Of a DNA stretch of 64,000 bases, positions 32,487-43,474 are shown one piece after another. Made by a program: the position numbers and the translations under genes. Location of the stretch: the NCBI GenBank assembly GCA_963932145.1, contig OZ010600.1:50249157-50313156 (forward strand), given 5' to 3'. How positions within the stretch are numbered: position 1 is the first letter of the stretch; every line of letters begins with the position of its first letter. The notes under the pieces were generated by a model. It was not told the DNA's origin. It searched no databases and saw only the letters and a program-made list of their open reading frames with translations. This stretch comes from Acanthosepion lycidas (lineage: Eukaryota; Mollusca; Cephalopoda; Sepiida; Sepiidae).

Positions 32487-32625
32487 CGAGACATATTAAA
32501 AAAAACGGGTGAAGCAACCGGTTTCGCTCCTGCTCTTCAGGCATCAACGGGAGATTTAAAATTAACACGGAAACATGTACAATAAAAGGAATTGTAAAAA
32601 AATACATATGTCTCGTAATATTAAG
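32480..32625 (-). mobile_element. Small terminal-inverted element with hammerhead
   Basis: ATATTACGAGACATAT at 32480-32496 and its complement ATATGTCTCGTAATAT at 32605-32621 are terminal inverted repeats. The interior carries a hammerhead candidate on the minus strand. Confidence 0.75.
32508..32548 (-). ncRNA. Hammerhead ribozyme candidate, core intact
   Basis: Minus strand: GTTGATGC (stem I, 32548-32541), CTGAAGA (32540-32534), stem II GC(AGGA)GC, GAAA (32525-32522), CCGG, UU, then GCTTCACC. Stem I pairs at 6 of 8 positions. Stem II starts with the preferred G-C pair and has no extra base. This is, with 20809-20854, the best candidate in the window. Confidence 0.7.
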
Positions 32626-32657
32626 TTTTTTATACTTTTATTTCGATCATTAAATTT

Positions 32658-32667
<10 letters not shown>

Positions 32668-32698
<31 letters not shown>
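32668..32698. repeat. (TA)n
   Basis: TA run followed by GCGCGC. Confidence 0.95.
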
Positions 32699-32699
<1 letters not shown>

Positions 32700-32703
<4 letters not shown>

Positions 32704-34400
32704 CGTGGGTATGTTTAAATGTGTGTAACATTTCTTATTTAGTCAGTTTCAAAATAAACTAGCGTTTATTTTGGACGCCCCCGAGATGTATCGTTCTTTT
32801 CACAGTTTTCAGAAGAAAAATCAGCGTGCATTTTGAAATCATTTTTGTTTATTATATATAATTTTGAAAACAATTTATTTATTTATTATATATTATTAAT
32901 TTTGAACACAAATTTATTTCTTATGCTTGTGTTTCCTAAGAGATTTTAATCCAGACAATGACTTGCAAGCAATTTTACAGGTATGCGAGAGAATTGTTAT
33001 ACAAAAATAGTTGTTAGGGTAAATTGTCTCTTTAATCTTTTTTCTCAATTCTGTTGATCACTTAAATAGCTTATTTTAAAGTTTTCTTTTGGGTTTGGGG
33101 GATTTTTATGCTTTTGTATCAAGTTCACTCCATCCATTGTAATTCAATAATATAATTTCAAGTGCTTTAAAAAAAAAAAAAAAAACTTTCACTTTTCCAG
33201 GTTATTTTTTTTGTTCATTTGTCTTTCTACCTCGGCTATGCTCTCCCTGTTTTCCTTTTTTCCATCGGGTAGTCGGCTATGCTCGAGAACTTTTTGAATT
33301 CTATTGTCGCTCATCCCGATGACTTGTCCAGCACCAACCTTAACTTGAACTGGAGAAGAAAGCATTCAGTGGTTTCTGAAGTCTGTCCGGAAACTACCTA
33401 GCCATTTTGAATATTTCAAGAACTGATTACACTGCTTTGATCGAGTTTGACAACCAATCAGACGGGACCTTCGAGCGCACTAGTGAACAAACGCACTCCA
33501 TGAGACGTGGTTTCGTGAGTTTGTCAATTATACGACCCTCACATTCACAGCGAATATACATCGTCCGTGAAAACTATTCGAATAATTAAAGTTTTGTTTG
33601 CCAAGAAGGGTTACGTAAGTAATTCAATGAGCGAAGCCGAGATAAAACTTTGGTTACCGACACTTCAAATATGGCCGGAAATCCATTGAAAGCGATTTGC
33701 GTTCTGCAATGCTTTCACGAACCAGAACACTCGAAAATGTTGAACGCGTGCGGATTGTAATCAAAGAAAATTTGACGATTGACAGAGCGAGAATCAGAAA
33801 AAAACATGGAGCCTACTGTCTCTTCAGCCATTTTGAATATCTCACCTGCCATTTCTTCGTGTCTTGTGCAGGGGCTCTTTTTGGCAAATCATTGCATTAC
33901 TCAGTACCCTTTCAACACTCTTGCTCTCTGCCATTTTCGGCTTTTCTAAAAGCTAAAATTACTGACGAAAGAGAGAAAACTTCAGACCGTCAACGAGACG
34001 CAGGATGGAGCAACAAGCCTGCCGATAGCGATACCTAAATAGGAATTTTTAGTCTTTTGAAAAGTGGAGGGAACACTGGGAAAAATATGCGTTTCTTCAG
34101 GAAGGAGTACTTTGAGTGAACTTTGAAGACGAAATTTAACTCGGCAAACCACATTTTGTTGAAAGGCTGGATCTTTCCCAGACTGACCTCGTATAAAATG
34201 AATACAAAAAATATTACGGAAACAAATTAATTATACAGTTAATATGGAGTTTATATTTTGACATGTTTTGATAGATATCGGAGTGTACAGGAGTTTTTAT
34301 ATTTTGAAAAAGATATCAGATTATTATATTTTGACATTTTTTAATAAATTTCGCGGAGTATCCTGGAGTATTTCTTATCTATTCATTAAATAACTTGATT
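32700..34400. other. Unassigned region with possible transposase remnants
   Basis: A plus frame 33697-34038 (113 codons) includes TLENVERVRIVIKENLTIDR, faintly like the helix-turn-helix start of DUF4817-type Tc1 transposases (xENVExVRxxVExNPxxSxR), but no catalytic motif follows. A second frame is 33407-33589. The phrase CAGCCATTTTGAATATYTCA occurs near 33400 (AGCCATTTTGAATATTTC) and 33830, suggesting a duplicated segment. No confident gene. Confidence 0.3.
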
Positions 34401-34985
34401 TAATCAGTTATCCGCCATCCGGGATACACGCATGTATCTTTCGACATATAGACTGACGTGGCAGATTTTTCCCGCAGTAGTTTGCCATTTCTTTCTGTTG
34501 TAGACCAGTTGTTATCCAAGGCTATAGAACCATCTCTGTCTCGTTATTTACCCATAGGTGGGGAGAGAAGAAGAGTAGGTTGCCATTTCTTTCTGTTGTA
34601 GACAAGATGTTATCCAAGGCTATAGAACCCGCTCTGTCTCGCTATTTACCCATATGTGGAGAGAGAAGAAGAGTAGGTTGCCATTTCTTTCTGTTGTAGA
34701 CCAGATGTTAACCAAGGCTATAGAACCCGCTCTGTCTTGTTATTTACCCATGGGTGGGGACAGAAGAAGAGTAGGTTGCCATTTCTTTCTGTCGTAGACC
34801 AGATGTTATCCAAGCTCTGTCTTGCTATTTACCCATAGCTGGGAGAATAAGAAGAGGATTCGTACCTTTCCCAAGGGTATTACCACGTAAGTGAATGTAA
34901 TGGATTCGACTGGTATTCGAACTCGGCTCTCCGATTCCTCAATCTGAGCCGCTACCCATTGCTCCACCATATTGTTTTGCCTGTA
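34400..34985 (-). mobile_element. tRNA-derived SINE with an internal 98-bp segment amplified four times
   Basis: Box B (GAGTTCGAATACC, rc of about 34909-34922) and a tRNA-like head (GGTGGAGCAATGGGTAGCGG, rc of 34953-34973) lie at the right. The body runs left to ACGCATGTATC. The internal block TTGCCATTTCTTTCTGTTGT ... AAGAAGAG starts at 34482, 34580, 34678 and 34776, exactly 98 bases apart. Single-unit copies of the same SINE occur at 41.03, 41.40 and 55.55 kb. Confidence 0.9.
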
Positions 34986-35021
34986 TCGGAAAATACCACA
35001 TGATTTTCTCTTTGAAATCTG

Positions 35022-35024
<3 letters not shown>

Positions 35025-35084
<60 letters not shown>

Positions 35085-35091
35085 CATCAGC

Positions 35092-35127
<36 letters not shown>

Positions 35128-35128
35128 C
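35025..35128. repeat. (ATT)n in two blocks
   Basis: ATT trinucleotides at 35025-35085 and 35090-35128 next to the SINE head; Ile-only frames are artefacts. Confidence 0.97.
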
Positions 35129-35179
35129 AATAACTTTCAAATGTATCTTTTGTTTCAGATTTTATAATGGTAGATATAA

Positions 35180-35480
35180 TTATTGAGATTGACAATTTTG
35201 AGGCATTATTTTAGTATTGACAACAAAGCCGCCTTCGCTGCTGAACACCTGATTAGCTCCCTCCATATGTCTCGGTTGCGTCATGATAGCCGAGTCTCTG
35301 CGAAGGATCTTCCAGTAACAATCCCGAGCGACGATATATCCGGTATGAAAGTCATAGAGGTATTCATTCATGTGTAGTGTGTCTTGGGCAAGTAAACCTG
35401 ACGAAGTCCATCTTTTTCCAGGGCAGACGACATACTGTGTCCTCTAAATTCAGGTTCGCCTTGATTACGGATTTTTTTAA
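35180..35480. other. Short open frames of unknown nature
   Basis: Frames of ~63 codons on both strands (35183-35377 plus, 35371-35180 minus). The plus frame includes AFAAEHLISS and SAKDLPVTIP, weakly reminiscent of the EHLT ... DLADSI protein seen in the 57.6 and 59.5 kb repeats. Not assigned. Confidence 0.25.
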
Positions 35481-35524
35481 CTGGTCGTTTACTTTATAAA
35501 AACATATCAAGTATTTTATTTCAA

Positions 35525-36245
35525 ACTATCAGCATGGCCCGGCGTTGCCCGTGCTTGATTCAAAAATAGTACGACTCATACAGCAATCGCTATCACTTGA
35601 CGTAAAATATTTTTGCCCTTCCTTGCCTTTAAAGGAGTGCCCTTTGCCGTGCTGATGTTGCTACATGCCTTACTTCTTGCCTATCTCACACTGCGATTTT
35701 TTTCTAAGCTCTATACTAAACATTAAATCTGTTACGAAAAAAAGAACTAAACAAAATGAACACAAAACGATCAGCTTTAAAAAAGGACTCGTAACTGGAA
35801 AAACCGAATGAAAAAAGAATGTTAACCACAAATACTTTTTCAGACCTAACACAGTTCCGCGGAATCAGAATCAACGTTGAGTTTAAGCAAGCGAATGAGC
35901 CAATTGGAGTAAAGTGCCATGCAGATTTAAATTTTTCCCACTTGTGACGAATGCAGCTATCGATTTTTTTTTTTTTTTGCATGCTAGCATGCTAGTTAAC
36001 ATTCGTGTCAGTCAGCTGTTGGCTCTCACGCTGGCCAGTACAAAATGGCCGCAAACTACATGAAAACTGCCGTAGAAGCATGAAAAAATCGATTATTTCC
36101 ACTATCGGTGGGAGTTGGGAAATGCAAAGTCGGTCTTTTCCGCTAACTTGGAGCATGTGCATGTAAATTTTGGTGCAAATCCGTCGAAAATTGCAGCCGT
36201 GCATTCGTTCCACACACACACACACATCCTGCCTTTTATAGATAG
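35525..36245. mobile_element. Interspersed repeat bounded by CCCGGCGTTGCCCG and TTATAGATAGAGATT
   Basis: GGCCCGGCGTTGCCCGTGC at 35534 and the end TATAGATAGAGATT at 36238-36251 look like opposite ends of one repeat of a type I have the impression is widespread in invertebrates. The interior has no domain. It contains GGTGCAAATCCGTCGAAAAT and CA repeats near the right end. Class uncertain. Confidence 0.4.
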
Positions 36246-36289
36246 AGATTCCAAAATTGTTTCATTTTCTTTAATGATGATGGATGTGT

Positions 36290-36815
36290 TAACAAATGAC
36301 GGAAAGTATGACACCGAAATCCGAACACGCACTTGAGTATCGAAAAGGGGTATTCCAAAATCTAAGCAATGTGCTGAAAAACAGAAATAAATCGTTAGAA
36401 ACAAAGAAAAGAGTTCTGGATGAATATGTGATATCCATCCTCTTATATGAGAGGAAATACTGGATAATCATTCTAAAGATGAGGTAACTGAAGGATACTG
36501 AGAATTCCATGGGCGTAGCGAGTAAGTAACGAGGAAATTTTTAAAAAGATGGCAACAAAAAGAACACATGCTCAGAACGAGGAAGAAACAATTGAACTTC
36601 CTTTGACACAAAATGACGCAATAAGGCTTGAAAAACCTAAACATTCATGGGGCATGTTGAGGGCGAGTGAGAGAAGGAAAGGCAACAAGTTACCTGATGA
36701 GCTTGTATGAAAGGATAGCGGAAGAAGGAGGGGTGCCTTCGCAAAAGTAGAAAACTACTAGGGACCAAAAGAGATAGAAAGTTTTACAGAGCTATGATCT
36801 GCCATATTCTGAAGA
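36290..36815 (+). pseudogene. RTE-like LINE reverse transcriptase, C-terminal relic
   Basis: Plus frames give TEIRTRT, then FQNLSNVLKNRNKSLETKKR and VLDEYVISILLYERKYWIII, then RMATKRT, then KGNKLPDELV and a final KEIESF-EL-SAI. These match the RTE-type C-terminal order (EIxxRIxxAKxAFxxLSxxLxxRNISLETKxRVLxxYVxSxLLYGxExWT ... GKQRxTYLxSL ... RxxWRAMI). Stops and frameshifts throughout. A short piece of the same region is at 40655-40750. The 3' end leads straight into (GAA)n. Confidence 0.85.
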
Positions 36816-37310
36816 AGAAGAAGAAGAAGAGAATGAAAAAAAAAAACAAAAAGAAAAAGAAGAAAATGAAAAGAAGAAGAAGAGAATGAAAAGAACAAAA
36901 AGAAAAAGAAGAAAAAGAAAAGAAGCGGAAGAGAATGAAAAAAAGAAGAAGAAGAAAGAGGAGGAGGAGAAGGGGAATATAAAGTAGGAGGAGGGGAAGA
37001 AGGAGAAAGAGGAGGAGGATAAGAAGAAAAAAGAAGAGGAGGAGGATAAGAAGAAAAAAGAAGAGGAGGAGAAGGAAAAGAACAAAAAGAAAAAGAAGAA
37101 GAAGAATAGAATGAAAAGAAGAAGAGAATGAAAAAAAAGGAGAAGAAGAAGAAGAAGAAAGAGGAGGAGGAGAAGGGGAATAAAAAGGAGGAGGAGGGGA
37201 AGAAGGAGAAAGGGGAGGAGGATAAGAAAAAAAAAGAAGAGGGGGAGAAGGAAAAGAACAAAAAGAAAAAGATGGAGAAGGAGGAGGGGAAGAAGAGTAG
37301 GAGTAGAAAT
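36812..37310. repeat. ~500-bp polypurine (GAA/GGA) tract
   Basis: Almost every base on the plus strand is A or G. It starts as (GAA)n at the RTE 3' end and diversifies into GAGGAGGAGAAGGGGAA-type blocks, two of which (about 36955-37015 and 37160-37225) are near-copies. Ser/Phe frames on the minus strand are artefacts. Likely grown from the simple-repeat tail of the RTE element. Confidence 0.95.
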
Positions 37311-37565
37311 AACGACGGAGGTGTCTCGATTTCAAGAGGCTACTTAATCACCTTTCTGCATGTCTACTCCTGAACAGTTGGGGAGTAACGTACTCGGCCA
37401 ACAGCAATGGAAAAACAGCCATATCAACAACAACAATAACATCAACAACAAGGAGGAGGAGGAAAAGAATAAGAAGAGGGGGAGTAGTGATGGAGTTGTC
37501 GCGATTTCAAGAGGATACTTAATCACCTTTCTCCTTGTCTACGCCCGAAGAGTTGGGGAGTAAAG
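37310..37565 (+). repeat. Two copies of a ~110-bp segment next to the polypurine tract
   Basis: GATTTCAAGAGGMTACTTAA, TCACCTTTCT, CAGTTGGGGAGTAA / GAGTTGGGGAGTAA, GTACTC and CCAACAGC recur at about 37328-37415 and 37503-37590, separated by another purine-rich run. The two copies encode the same short peptide phase (ISRGYLITFL). Possibly two 3' ends of a retroelement whose tail is purine-rich. Confidence 0.8.
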
Positions 37566-37599
37566 TACTCAGCCAACAGCGCTGGGAAAATTCCCAGAA

Positions 37600-38322
37600 G
37601 CGCGAGTCTGTCGGAGGTTAGAGATTGAAAATGTTCTATATACAGCCCGATCTTTGCAAACTCTAACTTTGTTCTCCGATTGATAAATTTATAATTGACA
37701 AGTCGCTGTGCATAACTATGCCGTTTCTTAAGACCACGTTTCCCCATGGAACTGATAGAAAAATACACTTTAAAATGCTTAATTCATTCAGGTATTTACA
37801 AATCATTGCTTAGTCTAGTGAAAAAAAAAAACAGTGTGAGACACTCGAACGTTTTATAATAAATTGTTAGATTACCCGAAGAATTCGAATTCGAAGTCTC
37901 TTCGAGAATTTGATATTCCTGTTATCAAGCATAAAACGACAATGAAAAGTAAAGAAAAACTCTTAACAACAAGTAAACACTAAAATGATTGGGTAATTTG
38001 AAACACAAAATAAAACGCTGTCATTAATCTGGACGTCTCAGTTTCGCTCATGTGTAAAAGAAAAAAAAAAGCAGCTGGCCTTTATAAAATTGCAGTCCGT
38101 TTCTAAAAACGCTGGGTTAATGAAATGCATTAATTTCAGCGTCTTTTATTTCGTTTTTATTTTCACTCTAAAATATTTTTTTTCTAATTCTGAAAGTTCT
38201 ATATCTCTTATTTAAACCTGATTCTATTTGGTCAATTGGAATAATTACAACGTGCGAACGCTTACCGTAGAAGAGATTTTTCCTTGACAAACACCCAAAT
38301 CATACATGGGAATATTCCTATG

Positions 38323-38372
<50 letters not shown>

Positions 38373-38870
38373 AAAGGAAATAAAATGTTACCGCAATTCA
38401 AATATAAATGCTGCAAATTAAATGACGTAAAATCTGGTTTTGTTAAATAGTTTTTTGCAACGAACTCCCATTCAATGGTTGATGCGTAGTATAAAGATAG
38501 AATTCTTCCTAGTATCCACTATTTTCACCCGCAATTGTCTGACATTCAGGAAAATAATGTTATCCATTTACAGTGGTGGGGGAGGTCATCTGTGCCGTTC
38601 ATTTACGCGTAAAAATTATTTAATATATATTATTATTAAGGATATAATAATATTAATATTATTAAATATTATCATCCTTCGATATATTGGCGCAGAAAGT
38701 CTTGTCATCGGCAAGTCAAGAAGAAGAATGTGTATGCGAATATTTGGTTAAACTACTCTCCCAAAATTACTTAACTTGCCCGTGTTGAAGATACAAAATG
38801 CTGCTGAATCTCATAGTCAATACAGAGACTCAAACATCCTGCTTCGCCGATTAAGTCCAGTATGAATCCT
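37600..38870. other. No recognised gene; (TA)n at 38326-38368
   Basis: AT-rich sequence. A 103-codon plus frame (38440-38751) shows no recognisable domain and passes through AT-rich low complexity. Confidence 0.45.
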
Positions 38871-38883
38871 TCATTTTTTGCAG

Positions 38884-38889
38884 TGGACA

Positions 38890-38932
<43 letters not shown>

Positions 38933-39041
38933 GGGAATGACAGATAATCACCTTATCAAAAGAAAGGGAAATTATTATAAGAAAGAAAAAAACCGGAAAA
39001 TGACAGATAATGACTTTATTAAAAGAAAGAGTACTTATTAT

Positions 39042-39076
<35 letters not shown>

Positions 39077-39125
39077 GAAGAAAGAAAGAAAGTATGAATT
39101 TATTAAAAGAAAGGGGAATTAATAT

Positions 39126-39160
<35 letters not shown>

Positions 39161-39193
39161 TATGAATTTATTAAAAGAAAGGGGAATTAATAT

Positions 39194-39225
<32 letters not shown>

Positions 39226-39320
39226 AAAAAAGAAAGAAAGAAAGAAAACAGGAGAATGACAAATAATGACTTTATTAAAAGAGTAATTATAATAAAAAAG
39301 AAAGAAAGAACCAAAGAAAG
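38884..39320. repeat. (GAAA)n with a repeated TATGAATTTATTAAAAG spacer
   Basis: GAAA runs alternate with spacers of the form TTTATTAAAAGAAAGG-GAATTA-TATAAG, at least five times, two of them nearly identical (39090-39185). A loose higher-order structure similar in kind to the 17.2 kb array. Confidence 0.92.
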
Positions 39321-39589
39321 AACAGAAAAATTGCTGATAATAACTTTGTCAAAAGAAAGGCAGTTTCTTACAGAGTAAAAGAAAGAATTTCCCTAAAAAA
39401 TATTCCTTGTGAACAAGCTTCTAAGCAAATAAAACTCGATTTTAAATCATCAAACAATGATACGCTCACCATGAACATGGCGCCAACAATGAGCGTTTTC
39501 TAATTACATTCATTTGTAATTGGTCACAAATTCGCATAGCCTCCTTTTATCTCTCCTCTGTCTCTAGCATCCGCACATGTGACGCCTTC

Positions 39590-40050
39590 GTGTATTCTTT
39601 CTTTCGCTTGATCACTCTCCTCTTACTTTCTCTCTCTCTCTTCTTTTCTCTCTTTTTTCTTGTTTTCTTCCTCTTTCTACCTTCCTGTCTCTCCTGTCAC
39701 TACTCCTTTTTTCCCTTTAGTTCTTTCTTTCTTTCGCTTTTGCTCATTATTCCGTTCCCCCTCTCTCATTTCATTCATTCTTCTTACTCTACCTCCTTTG
39801 TTAGACTCTTTATCTCTCGCTCTCATCTGCTCATACTCTCTCCGCCCACTTTTCTCGCTCTGTTACTCTATTTTAAATTTCTCTCTCCATCACTGTTTCA
39901 TCTTTCTCTCTTTACCCTCCTTCATTTTCTCAATCTTTTTTCTATTTCCTTTCCTCATTCTCGTTCGTTACATTCTTCTCTGTTCCTAACTTCTTCCTCT
40001 TCCTCTTCCTCCCCATCTCTCTCTCTCCCTCTCTTTCTCTTCTTCGCACC
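39590..40050. repeat. CT-rich pyrimidine tract
   Basis: Strongly pyrimidine-biased on the plus strand with TCTC/TTCC elements. The 158-codon frame here is Leu/Ser/Phe low complexity and not a gene. Confidence 0.85.
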
Positions 40051-40309
40051 AAATCACCTTGAGTAGTTTTCTCATAATTACTTCCCCACTTTATAGTTTC
40101 AGTTGTTTGCACAGTTATAGGTGAGCCATAATTCCTACCCATTCATAGTTACTTACAATTACCTCGAATTTTAATGCATTTTTATCTATAATAATCAAAA
40201 GAAAACTGCAGGAAATCCTAAGCCAAGTAGTAGAGGAAATAGAAAAGAACGAAGACAATGTGTGGTCAATTAAAAAAAAAAAAGACTGCCTAAGATTCGA
40301 GCGACGAAA

Positions 40310-40755
40310 TTTATAATTGGGAAGTGTTATGACAGACACCATAAAATGTGACAGCGAAATCCGAAGTTGTAAATGAACGCCTTCCAGTAGCGTGCACAAT
40401 GGGGGGGTGACAAGAGGGTGTGGGGATCCAGGCATCCATATCGGGAGGGCAACCAATCAAAGAGTGAAATAGAAATTTATTTTTTGAAATCTATTTTAAC
40501 TTCATTCTACAAGCGCCCTATAGTCCCACAAGGTTTGTGGAAGTGGATCCGTGTTTTCATAAGACCGGAGTAGGAACTTCAGTCTTAGGGGCATAGAATC
40601 AAGGAGTTTGGTCCCGGGCATCACCAAACCTCTGACCCCGTCCAAAAGCGAAACAATGTATGAAGAAGCAATAAAATTCCGTTAGAAACAAAGAAAGGAC
40701 TACTGAACTATCGAATAGCAATCCTCCTATATGTGGATGCTGGACATTTTCCCAG
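40310..40755 (+). pseudogene. RTE-like LINE fragment, split
   Basis: 40655-40750 reads KIPLETKKGLLNYRIAILLY, matching the RNISLETKxRVLxxYVxSxLLY block; 40330-40370 (GACAGCGAAATCCG) corresponds to the upstream DxEIR segment also seen at 36300. About 280 bp of unrelated sequence lies between them. Dead. Confidence 0.65.
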
Positions 40756-41029
40756 TTTTACGCTATGCCTCCAGATACTGGAGACGGTTCCATTTTCATT
40801 TTAATTCAATATTCTATATGTCTGTGTCTTTCTGTGAAATTTGGTGAACATACATGTGGCACTGTGCTTCTCTTAACTTGAAGGCTTTATAAATATATAT
40901 TAGGTTTTAAAAAAAGTTTAAAGAAAGAATAGATGTCTGTGAAAAGAAACAAACAGGATATTGGTAATATTTGCAGAATTCATTCTGTCACCAATTATGT
41001 GACGTGGCCGTAATTATAAAATAAATGAA

Positions 41030-41290
41030 TCCTATTCGCTTAGGCGATCATGTATACTTCGATACATGACTGAAGAGGCAGACTCTTTTTTCGCCCGCAG
41101 CAGGTCGCCATTTCTTTCTGCCATCCAAGAATCCGGTCTATCCTGCTATTTACCCATAGAGGAGAAGAGGATTCATTACGTTCCCAAAGGGTATTAGCAC
41201 GTAAAGGAATGCAACGGATTCGACTAGAATTCGAACTTGGCTCTCCGATCCCTTAATACGAGCCGCTATCCACTACTCCACCGTGTCTCC
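41030..41290 (-). mobile_element. tRNA-derived SINE, minus strand
   Basis: Same family as 34.4 kb: TTGCCATTT-CTTTCTGCC body (written TCGCCATTTCTTTCTGCC here), GTATTAGCACGTAA, GAATTCGAACTTGG (box B complement) and the head TACTCCACCGTG. One internal unit only. Confidence 0.88.
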
Positions 41291-41304
41291 TACGCATTTT
41301 CTAC

Positions 41305-41395
41305 AATACAAATAATATATTTAGCTAGGGACCCTAACAGATACTACCACCCCGGACCTGGGAACAACAGCTATTAATAGGTGGTTTCACCCTCT
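41305..41395 (-). repeat. Header of the 43.5/58.9 kb repeat family
   Basis: Minus strand: TTCCCAGGTCCGGGGTGGTA, then CTGTTAGGGTCCCTAGCT, matching 43486-43545 and 58880-58935. No minisatellite tail in this copy. Confidence 0.6.
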
Positions 41396-41399
41396 TCAA

Positions 41400-41745
41400 T
41401 CTCCCGATCAGAGGCTTTGCTGCTGAGTGTAGTTTATCGTCAGTCAGCCAGTTATGTGCCATGCGTGATACACGCTTTGGCGATCATATATATTCCAATA
41501 CATGACTGACGAGGCAGATTTTTTCCTGCAGTAGGTTGCCATTTCTTTCTACAGTAGATCAGTTGCCATCCAAGGCAATAGAACCCGGTCTTCCCAGCTA
41601 TTTATCCATAGCTGGGGGGAGAAGATGATTCCTACCTTTCCCAAGGGTATTAGCTCGAAGGTGAATTTAATGGATTCGACTGGAATTCGCATCTCCGATT
41701 CCTCATTCCAAATCGGTATCCAATACTCCACCGTACCCGTATAAT
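41400..41745 (-). mobile_element. tRNA-derived SINE, minus strand, second copy
   Basis: GCCAGTTATGTGCCATGCGT, GCAGTAGGTTGCCATTTC, TTTCCCAAGGGTATTAGC, GACTGGAATTCGCATC (box B region) and the head ATACTCCACCGTACCC. 41750-41960 shows no further feature. Confidence 0.88.
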
Positions 41746-41970
41746 GTTTCGTTATTTTCCATGAAGCATCTTATTGTTAGAAAATAATTTATTTTGAAAA
41801 TCCGAAACAGAGTATTATGCACTCAAGTAAGTCATCCTCGCTACTGGTTAGTGACATGGTTGCGAAAGTTAGGAAAACATTTGGGTGGCCATTTTCTTTT
41901 AAAATATTAACATTAAAAAAAAATTAATTGCTATCTAACATATTCTTTCATAAAATATTTATTTTTAAAT

Positions 41971-42161
41971 TTAAAAAATTGTTGATCCACAATATTGCTT
42001 TCAAGTTAACAGCCAATGTGTTAAATAATTGAGTGAAAAGGCATGGGTTGTATTTAGATAGATAGATAGATAGAAAAATTGTTGATCCACAATATTGCTT
42101 TCAAGTTAACAGCCAATGTGTTAAATAATTGAGTGAAAAGGCATGGGTTGTATTTAGATAG

Positions 42162-42202
<41 letters not shown>

Positions 42203-42241
42203 ATAAGAACTAATAGATAGATATTAGTTGATGCCAACCTA

Positions 42242-42293
<52 letters not shown>

Positions 42294-42306
42294 AGAAACT
42301 GTAAAC

Positions 42307-42359
<53 letters not shown>

Positions 42360-42360
42360 T
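41971..42360. repeat. 100-bp tandem duplication fused to (GATA)n arrays
   Basis: GTTGATCCACAATATTGCTT through AGTGAAAAGGCATGGGTTG is duplicated with a 100-base period (41981 and 42081), and GATA units separate the copies. GATA arrays continue at 42160-42360 with short spacers. Confidence 0.95.
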
Positions 42361-43000
42361 AAGTAGTGTATATAGTCGTGTCGATAATAGGTCGTGTTTA
42401 TAGTTCAGTCGATAGTTCTTTAGATGTCTTTATATTTGTTTGAATCGATAATAGGTCGTGTTTATTGATGTCAATAGGTACAAATTGGTTGTAGTTATGT
42501 TTGAGTTGATAAGTTCATATAGGTCGTGTTCATTGTTGAGTCAATAGTTAAACACAAGTCGTGTTTATATTTGAGTAAACAGGTAGAAATAGGTTGTGCT
42601 TATACAGTTCAGTCGATAAGAAGAATTATGTCTTGTTTAGTAGTTTATAGTTGAATTTGGGTTCATAATTGAGATGATAAATAGGCCGTGTTTATACTTG
42701 AGTCAACAACTAAAATACGTTGTTTTCTATAGTCAATAAATTGTGTTTATAGTTGAGTGGATAAGTAAATATAAATTGTGTTTATAGTTGAGTGGATAAG
42801 TAAATATAAATTGTGTTTATAGTTGAGTCGATAAGTAAATATAAATTGTGTTTTTGTGTCGATAAGTAGATATAAATTGTGTTTATAGTTGTCGATAATA
42901 AGTCGTGTTAATAGTTGAATCAACAGGTAACAATAGGTCTTGTTTATAGTTGAGTCGACGGATAATCAAGATACTTTTACACGCTAGATAAGTACAAATC
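42360..43000. repeat. Diverged minisatellite related to TTTATAGTTGAGTCGATAAG
   Basis: Variants of GTGTTTATAGTTGAGTSGAT followed by AAGTAAATATAAATT recur over 600 bp. Three central copies near 42745-42850 are almost identical at a 35-bp period, and outer units are increasingly decayed. Confidence 0.85.
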
Positions 43001-43470
43001 GTATTTACATATTTGTCGCAATGTTTACATAGGTCCTGCTTATCCACTTGGATAAGGTTTGGAGAGTCTTACCTTTGTAGGAGATGCAGTTCAACCTATT
43101 CTACGCACCTTCGAAAAAACAATTGTAAGAATTCTTATACCTTTGAGTAGTATAACTAAATTCCTTGTAACCTTGTATTTTTACTTTTGGATGTTTTCTG
43201 AATACGCTGTATAAAGACTTGTACACGTATCTGTATTCAGTACACTAAATTGAGTTTGAAATTCGTTCTCGATACTGACTTAGTCACAACATTATTAACG
43301 ATTGACTCGAAAATCTCAGATGGTACACAAAACACTCTACTCATGTCTTTAACATTTTTATATGCACTGGGTATGACGATAAACTACATCCGCGTCCTGG
43401 GTAAGACGATTAACTATGTCCAGCAGCAAGACCTCTGATCAGGAGGTTTTGAGTAATGTGACATCACCTC
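43000..43470. other. No recognised feature
   Basis: A 62-codon frame at 43250-43438 has no recognisable motif. Confidence 0.35.
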
Positions 43471-43474
43471 TTAA

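Noticed and set aside
36758..37335. Ser/Phe/Leu-rich frames of 167 and 183 codons on the minus strand
   Set aside because: Polypurine tract read on its complement; no stops because TAA, TAG and TGA need bases absent from the tract.
39590..40066. 158-codon Leu/Ser/Phe frame
   Set aside because: Pyrimidine-rich low-complexity DNA.
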